From assembly GCA_947179485.1 (NCBI GenBank), contig OX359245.1, positions 68,435,067-68,499,066 of the forward strand: a stretch of 64,000 bases of DNA, written 5' to 3'. This document shows, one piece after another, positions 35,139 through 47,589 of the stretch. The stretch is from Allacma fusca (taxonomy: Eukaryota > Arthropoda > Collembola > Symphypleona > Sminthuridae). Both the position numbers and the translations under genes were made by a program. Position 1 is the first letter of the stretch. Every line of letters starts with the position of its first letter. The notes below the pieces were generated by a model, which saw nothing but the letters and a program-made list of their open reading frames with translations, was not told the origin of the DNA and did not search any database.

Positions 35139-35249
35139 GCTTAGTTGATGTGCTTGACGGCCTGAATAAAATCCAGCGTCTATGTGAGCTTTTAATTCTT
35201 CCCCCAAATAATTCCAAGAGAGCTTTGGCTGTGGAATTAGTCCAGAAGG
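35139..35249 (+). CDS. Isolated exon candidate, weak PPP4R2-like motif
   Basis: A 111-bp open segment between acceptor GTTAAGTCAG and donor CAGAAGG|GTAAAC (phase 1 on both sides) encodes VDVLDGLNKIQRLCELLILP followed by a helix. The core IQRLCELL recalls the conserved segment of protein phosphatase 4 regulatory subunit 2 (FTIQRLCELL in animal homologues as I know them). I could not find flanking exons of that protein, and the minus strand is also open here, so the assignment is speculative. Confidence 0.25.
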
Positions 35250-38200
35250 GTAAACTAGATTTCCGCTAAAAGGCACTTCTTGTTTGTATTCTTTATGAGC
35301 ACATCCTTCCCCACTTGTTAATTTAATGGGTAGGAATTAAAATGGGTGAAAATGAGATTCGTCTTGTGAGCTCAGTGGTAATGGTTCGGACATATGAGAG
35401 GATTATGGCGGAAGGGAAGGCTTTTATCCCGCGGAGATGCAATCTCACAGTAATTAATTGCGCTGGACAAAAGGGACGAGTAGCTCTTGACTCAAGAGTG
35501 CTTATCTTCTTTGTACATAATAAAGGTTACTTGCGGAATGGCTTTTTCGGAGTCGTTCCGGGGGAATATTTTCGGGGTGGAAAGATTTAACGGATCCGAC
35601 AATTTGAGCCTTTTGTCATGCTCTCTATTTTCTCGGCGTGGATTTTGCCCTGAAAATAAATACAATATTTACGCGCGTCTCCTCCTGCTTATCCAGCATC
35701 AAGCAAAGCATGTACATATTTTCCCCCTATCCCAATACCTACCTATGTATAAACAAACATATCATTTTTACAGTCTTCCACTTTTTCCGAATTTCCCAAA
35801 ATTATTACCAACGGGTTATAACGATCAGTCGTTCAAATCAAAGCGTTCAAATCGTAGCTATACAAATTACGCGGAAGCGCTATCATAAGCAGCTAGCTAA
35901 TTTTGCGAAGGTTTTAAAAATACAATAATTTGTATTTCCCGCACAAATCGGATTTTCTTTCTTTAATTTGTCCGACCTGGTCTTAGGGGTTGACCCCAAA
36001 GGCCAGGTGTGTACACAAAATAGGGGCTTAAAAATTTTATTTGCCAATCTTATTAAAATTAGCGTGTTTGGGGAAGGGGGGGAGGGTGCAGGGATTGTTT
36101 TATGTCATCTTGTGTGCTTCTTTGCTTCTTTGCATGCAAACCACATTTCCCTGTAAGAGCTTATGATTTTGTACGTGCACTATGTTTGTGCTGAGGCATT
36201 AATGTATGCAAATGTGAAAGTAAAGGTAGATCTGATTTTAAAAGCATGACAAAACCACGAAGCTTTAAGTTTATTCCCTGAAATTTTTCTCCCTGGTAAT
36301 CCGATCTTAAGCTCCTGGAAATACTAATTTTGACGCGCCCTACCTAAATTCGGGCGTGATTCCATCCCAAAAATAATTTTGACAAAATTGATCCCCCGTC
36401 CGTAAATTTATATATTGTTACATACATTATTATATCTCCCTATACTCTTATACGTATAGAACTGGGGAAGAAATATAGCTCCAAAAAAGTAGATATAGAA
36501 AGTTTCAACCCAAGGCACCCAAATGACCCGTTGGCAAAAAATAGACGAAAATCCCAACAAAGCCAAACTTATTACAGAGGAGGAATCCAATTAGAGGGAA
36601 ATCCTGTTTACAACATCAGGGTTAAAGTTTCAGCGAGGAGAAAAGTTAAGCTAAGGGAAGGAACGACCACAATAATTTCAAGGCAAGGGCTGTATAAAAC
36701 CTCAGAGCAAAAACCACAATCCTCGTCTGTCAAAAGCCAATCACTTAATCACCCAAAATTAAAGATTACTCCTCGCTCTTGTTTCAAACACGATGTATTC
36801 TCAGCACAAACATCACACACACACACATACAATGAAAAATCCGTCAGGGAAATAAATTGACGGAACTTTTGTAACTTGATTTCTGAAGGATCCGAACACC
36901 CAAAAAAAAAAAAAATCTACGAAATTTTTTTTCCTTGGGAAACATCCCTGTTAAAATATCATGGTACTATTTGAAGGTATGTATGGAAGGGGACTATAAA
37001 GTACAAGCATAGTGGAGATTAATGGGGAAACGGAGAGAGTCTATTAAGACGCTTCCATAATTTAGGCTTTGCTGGAAACAACAAAGTCCATTTACTCTCG
37101 CCGGGAGCAACAACAAATTTCCTTGGAAAATAATTTAAACCAGGCTTCCCTTCTTCCCTTACCCTTCTTGTCTTATGACTTTTACGTCATTAATCTTCGT
37201 TTACTATATATATGGGGGGCTCCTCCGAAGATACGCCTTGTAATTTTTGGGCAAAGGGAAGATAGGCAAAATAAGGTTAAAATATTCATGGCACTTTAAT
37301 AAGCAGAAACCACCCGTCGACCTCCAACCCCAGGAAATGAATCAAATTTTCATTTAATATTCAATAAGAGTCAATAGAACTTGATGGAAGGCCCGAGGAG
37401 TATAAATTGCAGTCGAAGCCATTTTGGGTGCGCCTTCCAAAATGTCCCTAAATACAGTGAGTCTTGTGTAAAAAATCCTCCCTTTCCTTATATTTACGTT
37501 CTGTCTCCAGAGCCAGAAATTATGTCCACACGTATTTCTAAACGGCCCACTCTGGAATTTTTCCTTAAAATTTGCCAGATTTCCCCTGAAACTTATGTTT
37601 AACGTTGGAGATATCTGAAATTAATTTTTTTGCTGAAAATAAAATAATTCTGTATTTAAATGCAGCAAAAAAGAAATTCATTTCGTTGAATTCCTGAGAT
37701 TTTTTCCTGGTCTTAGTGAGATTTTGCGGGTACGAATTGGGTGATTTTTTTTGCATGAAATATTCCGAAGATTTGATACGAGTTGATAAAATTTGTTGGG
37801 ATCGAGTTTCATTCTAACTTGAATTAATTCCTGGGGCAAATTGAGCCTCAGAGTGAGCATGAGTCCGTGAAATGGTTTTTAATGCTCAACTCCCCCCCCG
37901 TTGTAAAATAAGTTGCAACTTACCCCAAAACACGTTTCCATGTCCACATGCACATTAGAGGAAACAGGGAATGACATTAAGGATCAGACGTGAAAATATC
38001 CCAGAGTCGCCACGTGAATACTTAAATTTTTAACGGTTCCCTCTCTCTCTCTCTCTGTGACTCTCACTCTTTTCGTATTTCTCTAGTGAGAGAGAGAGAG
38101 TCTCCTTGGGAAACCTCTTCCTTATCAGACTTCCATGGCAAATAATAAAAGGACCCCGCTTCCAAAAGTGACATTCTCCTCTTCCTGACTTGAGTAAACA

Positions 38201-41200
38201 CGAAGGGTAAACTGAGTTTAAAAAAAAAAACCAACGACTCCCTGTGGTTTTCCTCCTTCGTGAAAGGAACTAAAAAAATGTGTGGATTTTAGAGCAAATA
38301 GAGGGAACCCTTTCAGGTAGGTAAACTTTACAGGAGGCAGCTGCCAACTCCCCACGATTTACATTTTATCCATGAGGAAATGAAGGATAAGGTGCTCCCT
38401 TTTAAAAGGTTTACTTAGTTCTTAATTTAGCCAGTCTTTGGCCATGTAGACAGGTCTCTTTCCCTATGGGATTTTGCATATGCGGAGCCCGAGTTGTATG
38501 GGCTGAGAGATGTATGAATTGCAAAATACTCTCCGCGTCAGAATTCCCCCTCTCTCAAGATACTCCCGAGAATATAGATAAGCCCTATAAATATATGGCT
38601 TATGAATTTATGGGGCGGGGAGGGCTGTCCGGGAAACATTACACTCAGATTAGGTGAACATGGACCGTCCATTAAGGAGCATTCCCAACACCTTCCCCGC
38701 CACACTCCCCACATACTTAATTACTCACTCATCCATCCCACCCCATCTTCCCTATTGATAGTATGGAAATTTTATGGGCTTTTAAAAAATCTAATGTTTA
38801 TGTATCTGTCTACATTCCGGCCTTTTAAATTCCTAATTTCCAGGAATTGCAACGTTTGAAATTGGTAAACCATGTTTGGACCCGCAATCCCCTTCAAATT
38901 TCCCGCTTCAATTGTCAGGCCCTCAAATATGCGTACAAAACATTCCTGCTCATTTGAATGTTTTCCAAAAATTAAAGTTTACAAATTTGTAAAAAATTTT
39001 TAAATAATGAAAGTATAGCTAAAAAATGTCTGCGCTTTAAAAATGCTAAATTCCAGGACGCGCAAGTATAATTTGTCCTTGGGAATCAACGCTTGAGATT
39101 TTTGGGGTGGGAAAAATTCCCTTGCCAAAAATTTTCCTGTCAATTTGCTTTGCGTAAAGAATATAGTTTTCTTGGATTTACAATCCGAAGGAAAATTGAG
39201 CCAAATTTTGATTGGGAGTTGGTCCTGGTGTGGAAAAAAAGATTTTTGAAAGGATTTTTTTTTTTCAAAAAATGATTCCGACAATGAAGGCTGAGACTTG
39301 AGTTGATTTCCACGTCCCGCTTTTTTTTGTATTCAAATCCGAAGGAGAACTCACTCAAGGAGATTTATTTCTATAGGATTTTTTTTTGTCGTGGTTAAAA
39401 TCCGGCCTGGAAATCATGGAAGGAGAAGAGGACGATAGACAAGGGAGAATACAAAAAAGCTAGAAACCAATCCCAACCCGACGGGGAATCCAAATTCAAT
39501 GGGACGAACGTCATCGTACCTAAAGTGCACTGTGTGATGTGACTATGGCAGCTCATGCTATTATATGGTAATTTTTGTATCCAAAGGCGAGCATATAGTA
39601 TTGGGAGACATTCCCCTAAAAAAAAACCCACAATGCTGAGATTCTTTCTCCATGCAAAAAACTAAAAAGAAAGAAATCCTTATGCTTGAGAAGCTCCTTT
39701 GAGTAGGGGTTCCTGTAAATACAGTGCACTGTATTTGAGGACCACCCTCTCCCATCCAACCAAGTGGACTGAAAGGATTGAGCTCAATGGACATTGACAC
39801 TTGCATTAATTCCCGGAAAGACGTGTCTATCCATCTTTGAATCTCCTTCGTTCTCCATAACTGCATTCTGGAATAAATCATAGCTCAATCTGAAAATGTC
39901 ACGGGCTCTTCCAATACCATTTTATGATTGGGTTTTCTTTCCCCAGCCATTTCCTTAGAACGCCCTTAATTCATATATGAGGGAGAAAAACGCCTTGTAA
40001 CAAACACAAATATCCCTTGTGTTTTCATAACCCTGGGCTTTTATTCCCAAAATTAGACAAGTTTTCAGCTCCAGAAAATTCAAAAATCAATTGCCCCCCA
40101 TAAGACATGCAAATTAAAATTATGTGCATCAAATATGTAACCCTAAAATTCGCAATGATAAAATTTTTACAGAACTGGGGAAAAAATTTGCTTAAATTGT
40201 ACATTTTTGCAAATCCCTCCCTCTGGAAATGTGAGCTCCTTGAGAAAGGAGGAAACATCCAGTCTTGCCCTATATTTTATAAAATAAGTGCCTTGGCGTT
40301 CAATAGGATTTTTTTAAAAAGGCTGGGACCTAATCCAGCCAAGTTGTCATTATCAATCATATTTTCTGGACTGAGCCAGAAAGTTGGACAGAAATATGGA
40401 ACTTTTGCGTCGGAATGTCCGACAGGGAAGGCCAAATTTCCCCGTAGTTTTGAACGACAAGAAAAATGTTTGTTGTCAGAGAAAAAGCCCGGGAATTCCA
40501 AATATACACGGAGAGTTCCAATTTCCAGGGATAAAAAATGCTGATTTTATTCTGTCCCCAGGATCCCTGGATATTAAACTGAACATGTCCTCAAGGGGTT
40601 GAAATACACGTACATATACATACATGTGATGGGGCATAATTACTTTTATTGACTTTTGAGGGTTTGGAAGAATTGACAACAAATTGGCTCAGCGGGATTG
40701 TACTGGAAGTGATGAGGGAAATGGGGCTCAAATTCCAGTTGGAAAAACCAAACGCCCATCTGTCATGATATTGGACATGGGAGTGAGCACTTACTTTGTG
40801 AAAGACGACACGAACAAAAGGCTCGTCACGATAAGAGTCCTATCACTTTCCCCCCTTTGATCATCAATAGAGGTTCAAGAACAATTGACAATGAGGGAAG
40901 AGGACAGCAGGAGTGGAGAGTGGAGCGAATTTTGTTCCACTGTCAGGCCCCATATGAGAGAGAGAGAGAGAGCGTGTCTGTTGGGGAAAGTAATCAACGC
41001 TCTATTTTCTCCCTTTCCCGGAACAACTCTATCTCTCCCACCCTTTTGATGTTCCCCTTTCAAAGGATCTGCTCTCTATGTGTGCTTATCGGAAGGAGTG
41101 CCATAATTTCTGAGAATTTTCTCCCTACCAAAATTCTAACCAACATATTTTCTACAGCGACAATTTCCAAAAAAATTTTTTTTTTGAAATTGAACATTAT

Positions 41201-41809
41201 TCCTGTATTTGCCAAAAATTCCCTTCAAGCCCTGGACACTCTTCCTACGGACTAATCCCTCGGAAAAAATTTACGGGAAAGTACATTAAAACAAATTAAT
41301 TGGCCTCCCCTTAAAAATAGATATTTATATGACACCCAAATTTCCCTCCTCATTTTATCTCCCACTTGTATCCTAAATTTTATTTGAAAAACCTTTATTT
41401 GCATTAAAATTTGTGCAAAGCAATTTACTAATAGATTGATCACTCGCGCTTGCAAAACGTATTAAAATTTCACAAAAATTTACGCCGCATTATTTGAAGT
41501 AATTAAATCTTCTTTTTTTTTTTTGACAAAACCTTAGGACAGCCTAGTAAAAAAACTAACCTTTTTTCCACAGAATATCCAGAAGTGTCTTGAGGTTTCC
41601 TTCCGTTTCTAATAATAATTGTAAGCTGCAGCACTGAGGAAAATGTTATGGGCTATTTTTGCCGGATGAATTAAAAGTTGGGATGGGAAATTGCGGGTGA
41701 ATTTTTATTAAAAGTTTATACCAAATGTGGATTAAAATTTTAGACTCGAATACTGTAATATGTACGAGAGTTTCGGTTTAATTTAGTCTTGAATTCTTTT
41801 TAAATTTCC
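35250..41809. other. Long region without a recognised gene
   Basis: Sequence has many short AAAATTTCCC-type words, a (TC)n/(GA)n pair at 38041-38101 and (AG)n near 40960. Open frames up to 145 codons (for example 40107-40544 plus) have no domain, no splice context and unlikely composition. It may be a large intron or intergenic DNA. Confidence 0.4.
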
Positions 41810-41810
41810 C

Positions 41811-41886
41811 CTGCAAAATTTCCTGAAAAATTCCCTGCAAACTTCCCTGCAAAATTTCCTGCAGAATTTCCTGCAGAATTTGCAGA
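41811..41886. repeat. 12-bp tandem repeat
   Basis: Six imperfect copies of CCTGCAAAATTT in a row, variants CCTGAAAAATTC and CCTGCAGAATTT. Confidence 0.8.
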
Positions 41887-42245
41887 GGACAAAATTTGAC
41901 TCCACTTTTTGACACTTCACTTTTCAATGTCAATTTTTTAAAGGGATAAGATTTTTAGAAGGACATTACTTTTGGGGACTAAAGTTTGGGAAGCTGAGCA
42001 TTGATTTCTTAGGAATTCCCTCTGAAAATGTACGTGTTATTTTAGGATTCAAGTAGGAACGGACTTTGGAGTGGATCAAGGACAGCAGGAAACTGTGTAT
42101 GATGTTATGTGCTGGGGAGGTCGGTGAGAGAAGGGGAAAAATACCCGGAACCTTCAAATTTTCCAGGCAGACTGACTCCAGTTCTCGGGAATCTCCTCAT
42201 TTATAGCCCGGGAACGGTGTTCTTGGGAGAGGGACATTTTGGGGA

Positions 42246-42328
42246 GAGCCTCTGCACTCGCTCCAGATCCTCAATGAGCTTTGAGGCACGTTCCACCCAC
42301 TGCGTTTTCTCCTGCTCCAGTTTCCGGA

Positions 42329-42335
<7 letters not shown>
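42246..42335 (-). CDS. Isolated coiled-coil exon candidate
   Basis: The minus strand reads KVRKLEQEKTQWVERASKLI followed by EDLERVQRLSP, a convincing heptad pattern, immediately downstream of an (AG)n tract that would encode Arg/Glu repeats. A second minus-strand candidate upstream, about 42738-42610, reads LEIIMDKCLCIPEENYSYIL and a Leu-rich helix. They could be neighbouring exons of one coiled-coil gene, but I could not join them in phase or name a family. Confidence 0.22.

Positions 42336-42361
<26 letters not shown>
42334..42361. repeat. (TC)n microsatellite
   Basis: CT dinucleotide run with one interruption, adjacent to the coiled-coil exon candidate. Confidence 0.8.
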
Positions 42362-42789
42362 GTCGTCTCAGTTTCTCCCATGGAATTCAAAAGAAGGGGA
42401 GAGCTATCCATGGGGTATAGGGACGAGGGGCATTTCATATCCAAACCAAAACTGACATTTGGTCTAGGGCTCTGTGGGTCCCAGTACTGTATACACAGAT
42501 ACATATATACATACATAAATGGTCTCGTAGTGCTGACGTTGTTTTGAGAGGCGTTCTAAATTACGGGGATTAATAGGAGGTTGTTAGGAGGAGGATTCAT
42601 TACAAATTATAACAAGTTTCCCGAGCGTCTTGAGCAGCAGCAGCAGCTCCCCCACCAAGTCCAGGATATAGGAGTAATTCTCCTCCGGGATACAGAGACA
42701 TTTGTCCATAATTATTTCCAAGGGTACAAGGTGTTTTCTCACTCAATTACAAGGAATGATTTTCCAGAGCATCTGTATACTCCCTTGGA

Positions 42790-45700
42790 CGAGCAGTTTG
42801 AGCTAATGTAGGGAGAAAAGTATCATTACACTAAATTATTACAATTGTTTCGAGAGGAACACTTCCCTTGAAGGAGCTCCCAAAATTAAGTTGTGGCTAT
42901 GTCTATTCCAGGCGTGAGTAATTATAGAAAATTAATTATACTTTTCAAAAATTGATATTTCCATTATATTTTAGCCCTTTTTCTTTAACGACTTTATCCA
43001 ACGTCCCCAAAAAAGGAACAGTGTGTCAAATCTTTCCCAGGACTTCTTACTTTTGAAAAATAAATCCTTGAGAAACATCTCACCCTCAAAATTATTACAG
43101 ACAGTAAAATTTGAGAGAACCAAATTTCTCGTCCCAAAATGAACCCCTCAAAAGTTGCTTTTCAAATGCGAAATTACAGTCGGGATCCCGATTTCCATTT
43201 GGCTTAATGTTAATTTGTTTCAGCACAAAATCAAGGAACTTTTACAAAAACCCTTTATTAGCATCAGCGGAACGTCCAAAACATTTCCCTGGCTCCTGAG
43301 ATTATTTTTTTTTTCGAAAGTCTTAAGCCTAGCAATAATATAAAAAGACTCCTCCTATCTCCCTCTCTGTGTCCCTGGAATTGAGACAAGAACTTGAGCA
43401 TTCCTTCCCGCAGCTCCCCTTTAAATCCTCCTGTAGATGACTCCGTGAGTCAACTATAGATATCTACTGGAGCTAAATTATTTGAGTTTAATTTAAAGTT
43501 TTGGAAGGTAAATATCGGAAATTAAATTTAGGTATTTTTGTTTTTTATTGAGAACGGATTTTTATTAAGGAAACAGATCTTCTGGCAAAAATCCTCCCAT
43601 GACGTAACCCTTGGTTGGATTGATATCTTTTGACGTTCGGGATAATCCCTATTTATTGGATCTTTTATTCTTGGCAAATAATCCCTGGGCTTTGTTGCGC
43701 CTGATTGTGAGTCTTACCCTCACAGAGGCTAAAATTATTTGATTCAGGCCAGAAATGCATTTATCTTGTTGTTTCTGATCCCTCAGGGGTCCTCGGGGCT
43801 TCCGGTTAATTTACTAATAAAGGGATATAAAAACCGAGTGAGAATCAGATCTGAATTCCGTGCGCACAATTATTGGGCTAAATTCTGATTGGTAATTAAT
43901 CCCATTGAATAATACGATCCTATTTAGAGTATATATAGTTAGCTGGAGAGTGCTTGTATTTAATTAGAGTCTGTCCTTTGCTAATGTAGGCAGTCCCATA
44001 GTTGCCAAAATGTGGAGAGAGCTTCTACTGAGGACTGAGAGCAGTCAATTTTAAAAAGTTTACGGGGAAGTTCATTACTAAAAAAATTGACTTTGGCATC
44101 AAATACAATTTTCCAGAAAATCGTTATCTCTACAAGATAAAAAAATCTTCTAGTCTCTGACTGTCAAGTACAAATAGAGACGTCTGAACATTATTGACAA
44201 TTTTCCCGTCAGTTTTGGGGGCGCATTAAAACGTAAAACTACTTCGTGGGCGCAACTTTCCAAAAAATGTTCCACTTTGCCCCAAAATGTGTTCCTCCGG
44301 ATTTAAGTATCTACCTACCTACATATAAAACGTAAGTACATATTAGGTAAAGTGGGAGTGACAGTGAGGGCATGATGTTGAAATACAAATGGAAATACTT
44401 GAAATTTACAAGGTCCTTTCCCCCTCCTTTCCCTGGAAATGTCTCAAGTGAAAGTATTCTCGGAAACTCCATTACAGCTCGGCTCTCACGTCACATATAA
44501 AGAAAAAGCTCCTCAAGTGACGTTACCCTGCTCTATCCCTGAGTAAATACAAATACGTCAGGTAAATACATTTTTAAAAGCCACAGCATCCTCGTACTTC
44601 CTTCCAATGGAAGGGGTTGTACATACAGTAATTGCATTTTAAAACACTTTTTTTTTCAAGTGTATGGTTCCACGTGGAGAATAAAAAATTTGAGGTTAAT
44701 TATTTGCCAGTATTTTTTATATCATTTCAAATAATTACTCTCGTGCATCAATATCTAAGACGGGCGGAGGCAAATTGGGTAAAGTGCTGTTAGGAAATAG
44801 TATTAATAAATACGTCCTTATACTATATACTTATATGTTGTGACAGAATTTTCTGGGTATAGGGGATATATCCTGTATGTATCTATTCAAAGGGGAAAGA
44901 ATTTTTCATACACTCCGGTTAATAACAATGTCAATTTATTGTTTGTTCAGTAAAAGTCCCGTTTGAGAGTTATTTTCACAAAGGGAAAGTTGGATGTATT
45001 TTTTCAGTTTATGGACTATTAGTAGATACTAAAAGAACAAGAGATGTTATGTGTCGTGTGTGGGCATATTGTTAACACAATAAGAACTGGGGGAAACATT
45101 TCGGGAGTACTTGTCAAGAGATTGGACGTTGGAGGAGGGAGCGTGTGCAGGAGTTACTGTGATACAAAAATTATATTGTGAAGGCAGAGGGAAGACTGAG
45201 AATCAGTCCATGGAACATCCGACTTGTCCCTCTCTCCTTCTCATCATTTATGCAAAAAGCAGAAATTATTAAAAGAGAGCAGAGCGTTGATAACGAGGAA
45301 AAGTTATGGTTCAAGATCAAAAGGGAAGAAGATTTTGGGAAAATAAGGAATTTTGGGTCTTGTAAATTTTTTATGGACAGTCCAGTATTTATAAAAAAAT
45401 TTCCAAGGGTCAATTTTGGGCAGCAAATTTCATGGGGATTCGTTTGCGTTTAGAATCATCTTCCTACGTCAAGATTTGCGGTTTTAGCAGCCCGATATGT
45501 GTCTTAATGTAATTATTACTGCATTCAAAAGTTAATGTTTACTATTGCTGTAGACTTCAATATTTTTTTCAAATTAAATCTCCCCTCTCATTTCTAGGTT
45601 CTGTATTGATGTATTGATTTTGAATTTGTGGGTCCCAAGATAATTTTCCACACTTGTGGAATGGCACAGCAAACCTCAATGCAGGAGCTGCAGTTTGGTT

Positions 45701-47196
45701 GTCGTAATAAGATACGAATGTATTGGCACAATTAAATGTTATGAGCCATTAGTCAGCAAACAATTAGTTCTAAACGCACCACACTGTTGATGCATTGAAG
45801 GGACATTTTTATAAGCTGTGATAATAATTTATGAATGATCTTTAAATGGTTTTTACTTTTGCTTGACCCAGGAGGTGCATCCTTGTGCTGAACCAATCAG
45901 AATGCAGAAAATGCAGACAGAAGATAATCAGAATGTCCTTCTGTTTATAAATGAAATCATTTCAAGTGAATGAGTGATGACTTGGTAAGGAACAGACCAT
46001 TCCCTTTAGCTCCTGTTTTTGGGTACAATTAGCTTTATTTAAAGGCGAAATAATCGTGAAACTCTTACATATACATTATTTTTGACGGTCTAAAAGAATT
46101 TTGACTACACTGTATTTTTACATTTACGTCGGAAGCTCGTACAGAGTGTACTACAACTTACGATCAACTCAGGTCAGTAGGCTTGTTATATTAATTGTCC
46201 CTTTTCAGACTCCCCTTGCTTGTAGAGGATTCTCTTGCGGATTTTAGATTGAGCTAGATAGCAAATCGGGCCAAAGTGCTCAAATCAATAACTTCAAGGC
46301 GGGATAACTCTGGGAAAACGTGAGTATTACAATTTTTCATTTGCAGAATACATTTGAAACTGTGCTAATTTTCAGAGTTTATATCAGTAAAGTTTCTGGG
46401 ATCGAAAATGGCACAAAGTAAGCGTGACTGACTGTAGTGTTCCGAAAATGTAAGGTCAAAATACGAGAAAAGGTTGCAGGAAATTTTATTTTCAAAACTG
46501 AGCTCACAAGTCTGAAGCCCATGATGACCTGCGCTTGATACCGCATTTCGAAGCATATACAAAATATAATGAAAAATGTAATCAATGCTGTTTAATATTT
46601 TGGAATTTTTGTCAACCAATTTTAAAAAAATCGCTTTGCATCATCCCCTAATAATATTATTTTATATTTTGAGGGTAAAATCCAAAATATTAAAAAGTAT
46701 CCCTGATTCAATATACATGTTATGAGCTTCAACATGAGAGCTAAAACAGATCACGGGCGGTCTATAGTCTTCCTGACACGCGAGGGGAAATGCAGTGTTT
46801 GAGGTCAAGTCTCAAAACCTGATATCTTGCAACCTTCCCTCGCATTTTGAACTTTCGTGTCCAGAAAAATTACAGTAGCGACAAGTATTATGTCCAAATT
46901 TAGACTCTGTAACGTTTAGTATAGACGCTCTTGAAATTTAGCCATGTTTGTAATTTATTCCGGAAATGAAAACTCGTAATGATCCGATTAACGACGAGGA
47001 AAATCTCGGATTTGCTTTACTCATTTGAGAACTTTGACCGGATTTAATTCCTGGGTGGATCAATTTTTTTAAAGTTGTTTACATATACACAAGAGAATTC
47101 AGTACAAACTAGGGCGAAGGCATTTTTTTTAACAAGCCTCACCTGAGCTGGAGTAAAGAATAAATGTTGTAGTGCACTCTGTAATATTAGAATGTA
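42790..47196. other. Long region without a recognised gene
   Basis: AT-rich, short open frames only; the 91-codon frame at 45178-45453 (plus) shows no domain and overlaps an opposing open frame. Nothing supportable. Confidence 0.4.
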
Positions 47197-47549
47197 GGGA
47201 AGCCAATGGTCCGTTATTATTGGTCTGGTCCGGTCTGGTTCAAAAATTAGACCAGACCAGACACAATTGGTCCAGCATTAGGACCAGACCAGACCAAACC
47301 ACAGGACCATGGTCCTAAAAGTACGCAAAATAAATATTTATTATTTTACGACATCCCACAGAAGAAATTAAAAATGTCATTTCTGTTGATGAAAAAAGAA
47401 TTTTACTTGATAAAATGTTAATGTTGTTGTTTGTGGTCTTTGACCTGATTTGTTCCGAACGACTGGAGCAAACCATTGGTCTGGTCTGAGCTTTGGACTA
47501 GACCATGCAGTTTCATATAATCTGGATAAGACCAGACCATTGGCATCCC
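47197..47549. mobile_element. Putative MITE with GACCAGACC interior, next to FAS 3' end
   Basis: Inverted ends GGGAAGCCAATGGTCC (left) and GACCATTGGCATCCC (right) match in 14 of 16 positions. ATTAGAAT upstream and ATTAGAAG downstream may be a diverged 8-bp duplication, though a few bases lie between them and the core ends. The interior carries GACCAGACC/GGTCTGGTC runs on both strands. It ends about 40 bp beyond the FAS stop and contains a minus-strand AATAAA (47342-47337). Confidence 0.5.
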
Positions 47550-47589
47550 GAACTTACAATTAGAAGAGCTTCAAATATATCAGACTATA

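Noticed and set aside
35352-35440. tRNA-like D-arm sequence (GTGAGCTCAGTGGTAATGG)
   Set aside because: No acceptor stem, anticodon arm or properly placed T-arm follows; GGTTCG comes too early.
36531-36860. 109-codon basic open frame
   Set aside because: Composition reflects AT-rich DNA; no similarity recognised and no supporting signals.
40107-40544. 145-codon open frame, plus strand
   Set aside because: No recognisable domain, overlapping open frames on both strands, no splice or promoter context.
45171-45453. Overlapping plus and minus open frames of 80-91 codons
   Set aside because: Mutual shadows with no domain on either strand.
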